From Phlebiopsis flavidoalba (Eukaryota > Basidiomycota > Agaricomycetes > Polyporales > Phanerochaetaceae): DNA of 64,000 nucleotides. A program made the translations under genes and the position numbers. Positions 11,701-23,698 of the stretch are shown here, one piece after another. Each line of letters starts with the position of its first letter. Position 1 is the stretch's first letter. The stretch covers positions 1,860,001 through 1,924,000 of the forward strand of contig JAOCPU010000001.1 in assembly GCA_035772785.1 (NCBI GenBank). The letters run 5' to 3'. The notes under the pieces are model-generated. The model was not told the origin of the DNA, ran no database searches, and saw nothing but the letters and a program-made list of their open reading frames with translations.

Positions 11701-14700
11701 CAGCAGGAATGGGCGAACATCCAGGAGCCGTTCATAGTGACAATGACTCCGAGTTGGTTAACGTGGAATGGAAACGCTTGGTCGTGGCATACTGCCCACC
11801 TGGCCAGAATAAGGCGACCCGCTCCTCGTATCGGTCGGGTCTCTTCCCTCAACTCTCGGCCTCAGAGCTGGATAGCCCTAATGTCAAGTCGCCTTTGAGT
11901 AGTGTGAAGACACCTACATTGCCACGGCTGGCGTTGTCACAAAGTTTACCCAGAACTTTTGGCGACAGATCAGCAAGCCTTAGAGTTGGTCACATCGGTC
12001 TTCACGATGGAGGTTCCGTCTGTCGTTGTGAAATTATCCAAAGATGTGGTGGACGGCCTACAGCTTTGGGCGGACGATGTATCAAGGATCACAGAAAATG
12101 CTGTTCTCTTCACGTCCCTGCTTCGACTAACAATAGCAGGGATCCCAGCCTTTATAGGTAGTCGTTTTGTTTCTTCGCAAAGACTCGACGCAGCGATGGG
12201 AGTGCCGCAGACAGTACGAGCCTTATCAGTGCACACCGGTACGGATGGCGCAAAGGAAATTGTCGTAAAAGTCGCTGTAAGCGAAGGTAGGCTTATCATA
12301 TTATGCCAACATTATCTCGTATCACACAATAGTGACGATTGTGCTTGACCTTCCCCGCCCATGGGTCCGATGGTTGCTCTAATCGTCCGTTCAGTCTCGC
12401 CGCATCCGATGTCGATGTTCTGCTGGAAGTAAAACCGGAAGGAAAGGTACGTTATAGGCCACATTCGACGAGTTCTGTTTACCTCATATTCCGTAGGAGG
12501 AAACCGTAGTCACCGCAGTAGGCATAATGGAACATGGACATCGCGGTTGTAGAAAAACGTCCCCCTGATGGGTCACAAATGACCTTCCTCGTGGCAACTA
12601 ACAAACCACATGACATCGTATGTGTTCAATCAGCTCGTATACACCGTAATGATAGCCTCAGCTAACATCAGGGGAGCTATACTCAACCCATGCTCAAGTT
12701 GAGGTTCGCGTCCGGTTTTTGTCGTTGCCAACACAACCCCAAAAGAGTCGAAGATTAAACTGACTCTTTGTGGGCTCACGGTTTCACTGCACCCAGACAT
12801 TCGGTGGATCAGTGACTTGATAGAGTTTGTGAAGGCCCCGCCAGGGGTTTTAGGTACTTGTGTCACCGTTGCTTTCCTACAAAATTTGACGATACAGCTC
12901 AGGTATTCGAATCAGTTCGTGCCTACGGAACGAAACTGTTATCTCCGTCAGTTGGTGGTCGACAACTCATGTTTTTTTCCGCGCGCTATGCCCCACGTAC
13001 CCTGGTGCGATGGTATTTTGCAACGTCGGGGAGGGCGAGTTTGGCACAACCATTGTTGTCGGGAACTCTTCCGAAATCCTGTCATTGCGCTTCTCTCCGT
13101 CCAAACTCTCTCACTGTTCTTATTGGGACAATGTCCAGGAACGTTCAAGATAACCTCCCCCCAGTGCCCGGAATTCGGCCTTGAGTAGATTGAGTCGTGC
13201 GCTGCGCGGGGGGGTGTCTGGAAGGTTTACTCGTATTCCTCACAGTGTTGGACATATGTCCTCATCTTTCATCAGGCCAGCAGGATACGCTCTACTAGCT
13301 GAGCTGGCTGCGTTTGACTTCACCCTCGTGAAGATAGCGTGACCCCAAACCCTCTCCTGATGTCAAGGTATGGCAAAAGATGCTCCTCGTGCACATGAAT
13401 AATGATCAGTCTAATGCGTGTCTGGGCAGATTACCGTAGGCCAAGGAGATGTTTGCGGATCCATCTCTGCGCTGATACTGGTACGGCAATCGGAGCATTT
13501 CATATCTGACTTCTCGTCCCTTTTCGACGCCGCCCCTCCTGACCCAAAGTGAGATATATCCCATACATGTGTCTATTTTGATTCGCTTATAAGGTTTCCA
13601 GAACTGAGGTGCCCCGAGTTGAGACGGGAGGCCTACCGAAAATAGCTAGCCCAGTCGTGTCTGGGCGAAGTCTCTTAGGTTCGTTCACTCAGGATGCTCG
13701 ATGAGCTTTGGAATGAACTTTTTTGTAGCATCACTCGATGAACAGGCCTTCCGCAAGCGAATTCCTGAAATCGGTCCGCACCCGACATGATTGAAGACGA
13801 CGACCTACCGAGTAATTGGACTATCTCGACCAGTCGTTCAATGCTTCCGCCGGGCCTCATGACCTTCGATGATGATGAAGATGATTTCCGCCCGAAAAAT
13901 CCCCTTCTCATCCGGTGGATCAAACTGGAGTCATCGCAACATACGGTGGCACTGAGACTATCAGGCTCCTTGACCCGGAGGGTTTATGCACCGTCGAACA
14001 CCACTTCGACACATTACCGCCGGAATCCTCCGACGAATCGACCCAGTGAGTATCCGTGAATTTGTCTTATTCCGCGCAGAAACTCACGTAGCTAGATACG
14101 GCCGCACTTCCTTGAAGATTCGGTTTGTGAACAACGGTGACATCACCCTGTTTTCCTGTACAATGGATACGATGGGAACGTACGCGTCGAATTATCGAGG
14201 AAGAGACAAAAGAGATGAGGCGTAAGTTGGCCAGGATCCGCCAACTGCTAGCGACCGGGCAATCTCCGGACCCCAGGTTTGAGGAGAAAACTAACACACT
14301 TCTCTTCAATTCGGTGTACATCGGCCTCGAACATAACATCGACGAGTTAGAGCAAAGCGCTTTGATAGATGCTATAGATGCCGAGCTTAATGAAGACGCG
14401 GAGACAGCAAGTCAAAGTTCATGGCAATCGTTCAAACCGCAGCAGATGTCTCCCGAAGTCCGCGAGGGGCAAGCAAAGCGTCATCGCAAAGTCCTCACGC
14501 GTTCCAAGGGCCCTTCTATTGAGTTCCGCATCCAAGGACTGCATGCGAGATCGACAATTACAACGCTCACGAATACATGGCCTCGAGGGACCCTGTGTAA
14601 CTGTGCGGAGACGTCGAGATTCTCGATCACATCAATGTCTGACTTCTCTCGCCCTAGGACTGGTGCGACACCTAAAGCAAATTTTTGACGTCTTTGCGAT

Positions 14701-16084
14701 TACGAGACTCAAGAGGTCACGTCCGTGAGACGGACTCGAACATGGTCAGGGTAGAGCTACGAAAGGTCCATCCAGATAGAGAACAACCCTGCATGAAGAG
14801 GCAAGGCTGAGGGTGAGTAGTCTCCCCTCGCCTTGGGTCTCCAAAGTCTGATGTATGCAGGCCAAAATACTTCGCTACGCCTTCATGTCGACCAAGATGC
14901 ATTGGACTTCTTGAAGGCGTTTTTCAGCTTCAAGGATCCCGCAAGATATTAACCCATCACACCCGTTAGACAACGCTGAACCCGCGGAGGAGATCTTCTT
15001 CCGTAAGTTCCGTCAATATCATTAAGGTTTGATAATGTTGACAACTCTTCATAGACCACCATGTCGAGGTCTTCGCCAGTAGACCTCAAGCTTGACTACA
15101 AGCCCCGTAGGAGTGGACTATCGTGCCCTTCGTGACGGCCATAAACAATTGAACTGATGAACTTCTTCCATTTCGATGGCGCTGAGATGACTTTGAGGCA
15201 CATCACTCTGACATGGGCGTATGTCCCCACTCCTGGCGTACTCATTGGCCACTAAATTGTCTTCAGATCACCGGGTGGGCAAGAGTAGGAGGACCTATCT
15301 CAATGATATCTGGACTCCAGACGTCAAAGCAACGCAGCTTGTAGAAGTAATCTCCCGGCGTAGACTTTTATTACCCATCCGGTCCGTGGTCACGTCGGAT
15401 CTATGGTGTGGCCGACCTAGTTCTGCTCCCCATCTAAAATCTCCCAATATAAGAAAGATGGCCGAGTTGTTACGAGGTCTGCAGAAGGGAACTACGGCCT
15501 TTGTTTTCGTGTTCAACCGCGACAGAAGCAGTCAAACTGGGCGCACGACTTGCTACTGGTACCCAAGTCATTCTCGAGCAAGCCGACATGAGAACGTCAT
15601 TGGCGGGCAGTTCAAAGATTCTGTCGGATCGCCGTCCCGCCGAGGCCTTACAAATCCCCACATATACCGTGAAGGGGACGAGATCAACTGGAGGATCTGT
15701 TACCGGAGGATCTAATCAGTCGATACTTATGCGGATCAAACCTGCCAGCAGTGCGAGAGAAGGAGTCGTGTCTGCTACAAGAGTCTCAGACGAAATCTCA
15801 CCTCCGCTGCGCAAACGATCCTTTTGATGTACCCATGGAAGTATATCTGAGCGGTCCGGAAAACGACTGGTAATTGCTTCATAATGTGCTGCGTGTAGGG
15901 AAAACATCACTTACTGTGTGTGTTTTAGGGAGCTGTACGAGCCGTGTGTGCGGGCCGTGCCCATCGCGGTTCTCAAACCTATGATCGGCGCGAGCGAGGC
16001 CATTAGCCAGACGCTGCTAGGCTTACACAATACCTTAGACCCAATATACGCGCAGAAAACGAGGCTAAATACAAGCAACGTTGA
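8758..16084 (+). CDS. ATG2: Autophagy-related lipid transfer protein Atg2
   Basis: Atg2 bridges the endoplasmic reticulum and the phagophore edge and moves phospholipids for autophagosome growth. The N-terminal chorein-type segment is clear near 8790-8965 (PSIDFSLPSGIQKRFISFAL, then LRQALGHLLKPGQLDVQQV). A serine-rich disordered part lies near 9740-10000. DVVDGLQLWADD (near 12040) and YALLAELAAFDFTLVK (near 13290) follow. The Atg2-specific middle has RRIIEEETKEMRRKLARIRQ, LLFNSVYIGLEH and LTRSKGPSIEFRIQG (14180-14550). The C-terminal part has FFHFDGAEMTLRH, LWTPDVKATQLVEVI and KPMIGASEAISQTLLGLHNT near 15160-16040. The start at 8758 begins M-S and needs one lost base to reach WWIPSWLPSLPSIDF. 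The stop is TGA at 16082. It is convergent with RLP24. Confidence 0.93.
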
Positions 16085-16394
16085 TTCGGTGGGGGCAAAT
16101 GTTTCGGACTAGACCATTGACAATTGGTGGACCTGGGATTGGTAAGGACGCTTAGAGTCGGATGCACGCATGTACTGTACACATTAATAACGCAATGAAT
16201 CCATGGAACCGTATATGTACATGCTTGATTGTTCCACTTCATGCATGTGGTGGAGCAAGCGGAAAGTAAAGATACTGAATGGAGAAAATTGGCAATTAGT
16301 CGATGTCCATAACCCATCGACCGACCTTCGCCTGGGCACTACTAGGGCACTTCGCGACTTTGGCTGGACCTTTGATCTTTTCCCGTATTTTCTT

Positions 16395-17167
16395 TTATCC
16401 GGCGCCGACGACGATTCGGTGGGTGGGTTCGACGAGCTTGACAGATGCTTTGGTCTTTTCGAGTTTCTTCTTGCGGTGAGCGCGAAGCTTCTCTCTGCTT
16501 GCGGCCATCCTATTCAACGAGACAAATTAATATATATATAGAAGACACGTTAGAAGTCAAAAACGCAACCGTGTGTTCCAGAAGGCATGCTCGCGCTTTT
16601 GTTTGATCTCTGCGACCCTCTTCATCACCGCCTGGACAGACTTTGTTTGCACCAATTCCCGATCATAACGAACGGGGACGTTTCTTCCTTCTTCGCTTCT
16701 TTCGAATCTCGATAGTGGAGTCCTAAGAAAAATCCATGAGTTATGATCACGCACGGGATTCAGATCAGCACAATACTCCTAGAACTACTGTCATCTCCTT
16801 GCCCGCCGCCTTACGGAATGCCTTCGTCCAGCGTAATTTACAAAGAGGATTACGTTTTCATTCCTATATGAAAAAAACGTTTAGCACGGAGTCCACAATA
16901 GTTTTGCTAAGCAATGACTGACTTGAAGTTCTTATGACATCTAGATGTGAACCTCAGCTTTGACAGTTCCTCGACGGATTGGTGGGCACTCACTTCGAGG
17001 TGCAGAAACGAAAGACGTAATCGCACGTTTCAGGACGAACGCAGTAGTGCCCTACGCATACGTTTAGCATTAATACCCATGACCCCGGTACCTGCTGAAG
17101 AGTTAAAGCTACATGTCCGGGGTATACGCTCTTTGAGCAAAAAGTAACACTTCTCGTTATAACGCAT
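16395..17167 (-). CDS. RLP24: Ribosome biogenesis protein Rlp24 (eL24-like)
   Basis: Rlp24 sits on pre-60S particles in the nucleolus and is exchanged for eL24 in the cytoplasm after Drg1 acts on it. The first exon from 17167 reads MRIEKCYF, then CSKSVYPGH, once two small base gains are skipped; this is the zinc-binding opening of the family. After an intron comes VFRFCTSK. A later exon has KRNPLCKLRWTKAFRKAAGK near 16790-16850. RRNVPVRYDRELVQT and MKRVAEIKQKREHAFW lie near 16580-16680. The last exon, MAASREKLRAHRKKKLEKTK, ends with RIVVGAG and TAA at 16395. At about 160 residues it is shorter than yeast Rlp24 (199), as in many basidiomycetes. ATG2 converges on it with about 310 bases between the stops. 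Confidence 0.92.
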
Positions 17168-17376
17168 GGCGGTGAGGGAATGGATGGGTGGTCTAGTGCA
17201 AGACGCTCAAAGCGAAAATTTCGCATCTCAGATCCGCGCTTTCCGATGCTGAGATCTGATCCGCCCAGGAAGCGCTTGGGGTAGGCGGGTCCCCTGCGTT
17301 GCCCTGGTGATATTAGGTGGCGTCGATATTCCCGTGATAATTTACCCTACCTCCTCTCAGCTCTGTCCTTTCAATC

Positions 17377-18593
17377 ATGCCAAAAGACGATCTTCTTAAT
17401 CATCTTCATGAATATCATGATCTTCTATCAGTCAATAACGGGAAACTTGGGGTTCCCGGCTTTGACAAAATAAAGCATCTTATAATTCTGTATTGTCTGA
17501 ATACGGACCGTACCGTAGAGCATGCCTCCATGCTCTGCTGACCTGATCCAATAAACTTTGTGCTTTTGTGCACCAGTGGTGATTCCTACTTCGGATGTTG
17601 CTTATCGTGGAAAGCTTTCAATAGCCCGAGCGCCAAACAGCATGATAATTCCACTTGGCGGTGACCTTGCGCCAGGCCTTTACATGGAACGTAATGTGGG
17701 CATAGGACAAGGTAACCAATACTGTGCGTCGGACTACCTGGTGACAAAGGTGCTGATGCCAAATCAGCGCGCATCTTTACTCGTGTATGACTAGTGCTGT
17801 CGGAACAGGACAATACTATCAGACGGAATTCAGAACCAAGTGCGTACGTATTATGCGAAGGATTATCGGTGCGGACGGGGGTGCGGGCAGTTTGGACAGG
17901 CACATGATTGCGCTTTTTTTGGTAGTACCCTTGGGTTTTTTTATCCTCTAGGGGTCGAGCCGGGATCCATGAGCGAACACTCTGTATACAGTCGTGTGGA
18001 TTGGGATCATGATTGCTCGTGAGTCAAATATTAACGTCAAAGACAGATCACGCCGTTTAATTTCTATTCAGCTGGATATATGATTATCTTGGCACAGATG
18101 TCGACGCGATAGCAACATACCAGCAGAGGCTCTTTCAATCTGTGAAGGAAGTATATGATACCAGGCGCTCGCAACTTTTTATTCATCGACAGTACCACGC
18201 CCATGGAACGGGCACCAGGATGTGGGTTTCCATTCCATCTGTCAGTATTCAGGCTAATTTGGCGTGGTAGTGGCACAGACAGACACGAAAGCCCGTGCAC
18301 AAGGCTACCGTGCGTGGAATAGTGCCTTGCATTTGGTCGGTTTCTGAATTCGCTGCAGCATACTCGCGATGTCACGGCCATGATTTTCCCATAACATACG
18401 AGATCTTCCACAAGACTTTGGACATCCGGCGAAAATGGCCTCGATCCGAGCACTGTGAACGAGGCACTAGCGGCTCTTGGGGTGGTTTGATGCTATTCAC
18501 TCTTACATCACAAATGCAGCGCGTTCGTGAGCAGACAGGCTGCTGAGCTTCCTTCAAGAGCAAACCAATGTAGACAGCGAGCCTGATGCCTGA
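17377..18593 (+). CDS. CE16-type GDSL/SGNH acetylesterase, copy 1
   Basis: This is a serine esterase of carbohydrate esterase family 16, which removes acetyl groups from hemicellulose-derived oligosaccharides. Exon 1 starts MPKDDLLNHLHEYHDLL and ends GFDKIKHLIIL. After an intron the catalytic block I appears as GDSYF (near 17580). RASLLVYD follows near 17770. Block III WIGINDCS is near 18000, where one A is missing. YQQRLFQSVKEVYDTGARNF and then LFIDSTTPMERAP lie near 18110-18210. Block V appears as GWFDAIHSYITNA near 18480, with the catalytic Asp and His. The tail ends LLSFLQEQTNVDSEPDA. No signal peptide is visible, so it may act inside the cell. Frame changes near 17593, 18009 and 18163 are single bases. 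Copy 2 follows 195 bases downstream on the same strand. Confidence 0.8.
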
Positions 18594-18787
18594 AGCGATG
18601 GTAACTGTTAAATACTTACAGGGGCACATTTCGGCTAGTAGCGTTGCTATCTGTACTTCACATATGCGCCGCTGCATGTTGTATGAAACTGTGTCTACTC
18701 ATTGCTGGCGTGAGACTTCCGGTGTGTTCGACGTGATACTTACCATTGGTATCTGCGTGCCCTTCCTCAGCCTGCTGGAGCGTCGCC

Positions 18788-19982
18788 ATGTCACAGCCAT
18801 TGCATACGTACAATAAACTCGCAGGTGGTCCAAATCGGATCTGCTTGGCTCCTGGTATCACAGGGCAATTAAAAACCTAGTAATTTTGTGAGTCTCCGTT
18901 GGTGGCGCTCTGACTTACAATTGGTGATAATTCTATCCGATCGCAGCGGTGCGTCTTACTGCGACGTGAAGTACGACTTCGAGACATCACCACGTCCCAC
19001 CGCTTTCAATATCCATGGGGGGGATGGGGAGTTTCGTTCCCGGGAAGGACGTACGCACAGAACGGGAGGCGGAAAGTGCCATTAGGGGGTCGGACATTTG
19101 GTGACAAGGCTCAAAAAGAAGATGCTTTGAATTACGAGTGGCTGGTGTACAACTTTCGCTCCTGGTAGGGCGGATACTACGGAAGGACTCGAGAGGCTAA
19201 ATTAGGGGGAACAATATCTACCCTGGTTCACCAACGTGACACTGTTAAGACGATGTCTCTGCAAAAGATTTTCTCATCGCTTGATTGCCGACGAAATACC
19301 CTCAAGAAGACCCTCAGTGGACTGCCTTTGATACGCTATTCGGTAAGGGTGGTTATTGGATGACAACTATAAGCACGATGATCTGACACGCTGCAGCCAT
19401 TTGGGATAGGTATCAATGATTGGCGGGTAGGATTTGGGCACTACATTTGCGCAGCGAGACGTTGACACTCACACCAGATATTGGGGCTTAGAGGAAATCC
19501 CTCCTAGAGTGGCCACGTTATTTGACCTCGTTGAACTGTTATACCAAAGGGGCTCTCGCAGCTTTATTATGCTGATCGACATCCCTCCTATGCAGAGGTC
19601 CCCCGCTAGTCAGGTCCAAATCTTGCGTCAACCACCACTGGAAACTACACAGACAGTACTTACATGTTCAATGGGCACAGTGAAGGATAGTAAATCTGGA
19701 AAATACTCATTTGAAGAATGGAACGACCTTCTCAGGGCACATGCTTCTCGGTTTTTGCTAAAAGTCATCAAGACGGCAACAGTCATCATATTTTCCTCAT
19801 GGGAACACTTTCAGCCGTGTGCTGGACGATCCAATTCGATTCGGTTTGGCGAAGGAGACGTGAAGAAGAGGGGAGGGTCGATCTGGTTGGATCATATTCA
19901 CCCAACTAGCAGGATGCACGACGAGCTGGCAAAAAGATGTGTTGACTTTACTCAAAGGGATTTCCCCCTCAGCGTGGAATGA
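18788..19982 (+). CDS. CE16-type GDSL/SGNH acetylesterase, copy 2
   Basis: This is a tandem paralogue of the preceding esterase. An exon ending IKNLVIF is joined across a GTGAGT..GCAG intron (about 18880-18940) to GASYCDVKYDFETSPRPT. Block I therefore reads GAS instead of GDS; the nucleophilic Ser remains but the following-block Asp is Ala. FPGRTYAE, WVTRLKKK and LLVYNF-like pieces occur near 19030-19160. Block III is GINDW near 19405. YQRGSRSFIMLIDIPPMQRS lies near 19540-19600. Block V, WLDHIHPTSRMHDELAKR, near 19890-19940 keeps Asp and His. The stop is at 19980. Like copy 1 it has no signal peptide. The start at 18788 (MSQPLHTYNKLAG) is the in-context ATG that mirrors copy 1, but it needs a frame change. 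Confidence 0.75.
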
Positions 19983-20399
19983 CGTAGCGCGCGCATGTTG
20001 AAGTATTCAAGTACTTACTTGTCAGGTATCAGCGCTGCTAGTGGATGCTATACGCAGCACGCCGGTGCGATTCCCCCCTTTCATGTACACTTCTACGCGC
20101 CAGGGCAGATTTATCATATTAACCAAGGCGGGACTCCTACATCAAACCCAGCATTCTTGCGTATAACCCTACACAGGTATGCGTCGTGCGCCTGTATTGC
20201 ATTGTGCCATGAAATTTCACACACTGGGCAGCGAGTATGCAGTAACGCAGTTCCCGATGTGTAAACTGTTCATGTTATGGGACGTTGTTACTCTTATGTA
20301 CAGGTTAACGTCTTTTTCGCTGATCCTACTTGTCGCCAACGCGGACGACGTTCATGCCGTGTGCACAATCATGGGGCAATAAGGTGTAGGGCAGTTCAA
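19983..20399. other. Region without a recognisable gene between CE16 copy 2 and the hydrolase fragment
   Basis: An 89-codon plus-strand open frame from 19995 has no family resemblance. I read the minus strand here looking for the missing C-terminal half of bleomycin hydrolase (its catalytic His and Asn motifs) and did not find it. Confidence 0.4.
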
Positions 20400-21350
20400 T
20401 TCTGAACCTCCCGTTGTTGCTCTGCGTGTTTCAAGGCTGGAAGATGCATGGAAATAATCAGGAAAGTGCGCAGAAACGAGCTTGCCCTCGATGGCGACTG
20501 ATGGCGAGACAAGCTGTCCGCGAGGGAGTACGCGCCCTTGGTGGGCTCGTGTTACTTGCACGGCATGTCCTCTCAGCGGTCGGGTTTGTTGTCCTTGTTG
20601 TATTGATCCCAGACAAACTTCTCTGGGTGCATGCCGGGCAGAGGCGGCACACCGAACGTCGCACTCACGGCGGTGTACACCTTGATGAACAACTCCTTCT
20701 TGGCGCGCGGCGTCGCACGCGCGGCGGCGAAGGGCCTGTGTGCGCAGTGAGGAGGACATCGCATTCAGGATGAGAGCGTGCTTGCGGTAAATAGGCTGTT
20801 ATGAGGCCTGGACATCGAGGCGTAGAAAGTCTCGGGGTAGATGGCTTGTGGGATGACACTGTGGGTCTGTGATCAGCAACGCATAAGGGAAAGGAATGGA
20901 ATACACACCTCAAGAAGGTTTGAAACCGTGTCTCATTGACCGCCATCGCTGATAGCGTTAGTTAAGAGGAGAGATGCTGACAGCTGGACAAGGCGGTTAT
21001 CCATGGGCAGGTCTGCGTGCTGGATTTGGGCTCGAGACTCTTGTTCAGATTGTCAAAGAAAAGCATGTGCAACTATATGACTGTGGATCAGCAAAGCCAA
21101 ATTCGCCGATACATATGTGCTCACGCAAGAAAGCTGTGAGTTCTCAAGATTGAACTTCTTCATGATGTTGTACTGGAGGACATTGGTGGTCGCAAAGAGC
21201 CAGGCTCCAGCAGCGGCCACTGCTCCTCTGGTTCGTGACGAGGCCTATCTTCAAGCTGACCTCGGTGTTGAGCACATGATCATGGCCTGATACGACCGTC
21301 TTGCCGTGCACGAGCGCGTCCTTGACGTTCATGTAGTTCATGGCAAACGC
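20400..21350 (-). pseudogene. Bleomycin hydrolase (peptidase C1B) fragment
   Basis: Bleomycin hydrolases are cytosolic hexameric cysteine peptidases of about 450-500 residues. Reading down the minus strand, KTVVSGHDHVLNTEV leads to VTNQRSSGRCW near 21220, which holds the catalytic Cys. LFATTNVLQYNIMKKFNLEN follows after a small insertion (21140-21200), then LFFDNLNKSLE (near 21050), AISDGGQ and NLLE (20900-20950), VIPQAIYPETFYASMSRPHN (20800-20860) and ELFIKVYTAVSATFGVPP (20630-20690), ending KFVWDQYNKDNKPDR. The C-terminal half with the catalytic His (HAM) and Asn (NSWG) is not found between this point and the esterase gene. The usual first 60-80 residues are also not evident upstream. I therefore call a two-sided fragment; a badly assembled intact gene is the alternative. 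Confidence 0.65.
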
Positions 21351-22160
21351 AATGAAAGATTAGTAGTAGCTGCACCGACTCGGAAATGACGGTCAGGAGA
21401 AGTAGACGCTGGATGAGGCGTCTATCGTGGGGAAAGCGGAAGTATACAACTTATTTCGCTGAGCGCCCGCCCAACATTGGTTTAAAAGCAACGATCCCCA
21501 AGGGGAATCGCAAAACCTGGTGAATACCAAAATTCTGTAAAAATTCATATGCGCTAGCATGCGCTACCGTCTGGCTGCGCCGGCTGCTCGCTGCTCGTCC
21601 AACCAGGACCCGTCTCGTCTTACTGACTAATACTAATCACGCAAGGCCTGGTATGTATGCAACATCATCTGAAGTCGCTGATAAAATATTGATCGAGAAC
21701 AACGTGAGCCAGACGAGCCAGGCGGGACTATAATCCTACCCAGAGGACCCTGCTAGACCAGTCATTTTGCCCATCCGCCAGTGAACCCGTAACCTGGCTG
21801 GCGCCGCAGTTTCGCGCGTCGTCGGATGCAATGGCACGAATATGAGTTCCCATGACACAAGCGGTTCCCACCGAGCACTTCAAGCTCGCGGTAACGATGT
21901 TCAATGACGCCACACCGGCGTGTCCCTAGCCCACAGCATTAGTAATGGTGCTTGCTCGCGACTGGAAAACTAACGCAAACCCACGTTATCCTCGAGAGGA
22001 ATCCTCAGCTGGGACGCGTGCTATCACGGCAGGGTGTCTTGCCCGACAGTGGGTCTTGACTCTTACCCACACGCGTGGAGTGCCACGTCTAAGCCGACCA
22101 CGCCATCGTGTTAGCTCATCGAATGTCGTGGAAGCTCGCTACAGTCCGCGATCGTGGTCT
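21351..22160. other. Region without a recognisable gene
   Basis: Nothing recognisable as protein on either strand. A 61-codon minus-strand frame (21728-21913) and the start of a plus-strand frame at 21945 have no family resemblance. Confidence 0.35.
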
Positions 22161-22164
22161 TCGC

Positions 22165-22174
22165 ATATATATAT
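22165..22174 (+). promoter_or_regulatory. TATA-like element upstream of the oxidoreductase gene
   Basis: An ATATATATAT run lies about 80 bases before the ATG at 22256 and is followed by a CT-rich leader with CTCCCACCTCACCAGC. Spacing and composition fit a fungal TATA box and transcription start region. Confidence 0.5.
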
Positions 22175-22255
22175 CACACCAGGCTCGATCGCAATCCCAT
22201 CAACTTTCTCTCCCACCTCACCAGCAACGCTAATACCAGCACCGACTCCACCGAC

Positions 22256-23557
22256 ATGTCGACGAAGGCAAAGGCTTTGTTCCTCCTCGAAGCCAAGGGT
22301 CAATACGACCCGTCCAGGACAAGGTGATCCCCGAGCCGGGGCCTGGAGAAGTTCTCGTTCAGATCTACGCAACAGCTCTCAACCCGGTTGATTGGAAGAT
22401 TCATGACTACGACGTCTTCATCAAGGACTACCCTGCGATCCTTGGCACGGACTCTTCTGGCGTCATTGCCAAGGTTGGGGAAGGTGTCACAAACGTTGCA
22501 GTCGGCGACAAAGTGTGCGTGAAAGAAGTGATATTGAAGGAATTTGAGCGTGTGGACTGATGAGTTCAACATTAGCCTTCACACAGGGGTGGTTCGATAA
22601 CACACGTGCCAACGTTCCAGCAGTACACTATCGTGCCTGCTGAGATTGTCGCAAAGGTACCGTCGAGCTCATATGTCATTGCGTCACACGCACTAACCTG
22701 TGGACCGTTTTTGTTAGCTCCCCCCTAACTTGAGCTTTGACCAGGCTTCAACCATTCCTCTGACTTTGGCCACCGCTGCGCTTGGCTTCTACAACCCCAA
22801 GGACAAGAAGGGCATAGCCCTCTTCCCCCCATGGGAGGAGGGTGGTCTGAACAAATACGCTGGCCAGCCATATTCGTGTATGGCGGCAGCTCTTCCGTCG
22901 GCCAGCACGGTAAGTGAGACTAACAACATCTGTGATTATATTACTGACACGGACACGCACTTTTGCTCAGCTATACAGCTTGCCAAATTTTGTCAGGTTT
23001 TCTCTCACATCCATCACCTCACTACGGCCTCAAAGCATAATGAGGCTTACCTCAAGTCTATCGGCGCGACCAATGTCATTGACCGCACGCTCCCACCCTC
23101 TGAGGTTCTAGACGCAGTGAAGCGATACGTCTACACCTATCAAGGTTGTATACGACACCATCTCTTTGCCCGATACCCAGAACTTGTCATACGACGTTCT
23201 CGCTCCTGGCGGCTCGTTAGTAATTGTTCTCAACGAAGCAGTCGACAGGGACAAGATCACAAAAGACAAGTATATTGCGCACGCCTTTGGGAACGTCCAC
23301 ACACGCCCGGAGAAACCGCCCGCTCGGCGTGAGCCTATACAGCAAGCTGACTGAGCTGCTTGCTGCTGGGCGACGTGAAGGTTCGTTTGAAATATCGGCT
23401 ACTAGAGTACTTCGCTGACATAAATCTGTAGCCGAATAACGTCGAGTGTCCTCCCTGGCGGTTTGGCTGGTATCCCTGACGGTCTTGAGAAATTAAAGAA
23501 GGGTGTCAGTGCAAGCAAGTTGGTTGGCCACCCACAGGATTTGATCGGATGTCGTGA
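22256..23557 (+). CDS. Zinc-binding-dehydrogenase-like (MDR/enoyl reductase) oxidoreductase
   Basis: This is an NADPH-dependent medium-chain reductase of the ToxD/quinone-oxidoreductase-like branch common in mushrooms. The start MSTKAKALFLLEAKGQYD at 22256 is followed by PGEVLVQIYATALNPVDWKI and YPAILGTDSSGVIAKVGEGV, the GroES-like fold. Exon 2 region: NVPAVHYRAC/QYTIVPAEIVAK near 22610-22660. Then LSFDQASTIPLTLATAALGF and the nucleotide-binding part VYGGSSSVGQ (about 22880-22905), split by an intron. YLKSIGATNVIDRTLPP (23050-23100), LAPGGSLVIVLNE (23200) and LPGGLAGIPDGLEKLKKGVS (23455-23510) complete the fold. It ends near KLVGHPQD; a one-base shift gives TGA at 23555. The catalytic zinc ligands of true alcohol dehydrogenases are absent, as usual in this branch. 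Donors and acceptors are mostly clear. Confidence 0.88.
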
Positions 23558-23698
23558 ACAGAGTAATCAAGCGAAATGTATTATATGGTACAACGAAGTA
23601 AATCAAAAGAGAATACTCAATCCTTCCACGGCGTTGGTCAGTGCCAACGACCATGTGCCGCAAGAGCCCTCGTTCCATACTGAAACTTATTTCGTATT

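Noticed and set aside
20414..20773. A 119-codon plus-strand open frame with hydrophobic text
   Set aside because: It is the antisense shadow of the bleomycin hydrolase fragment.
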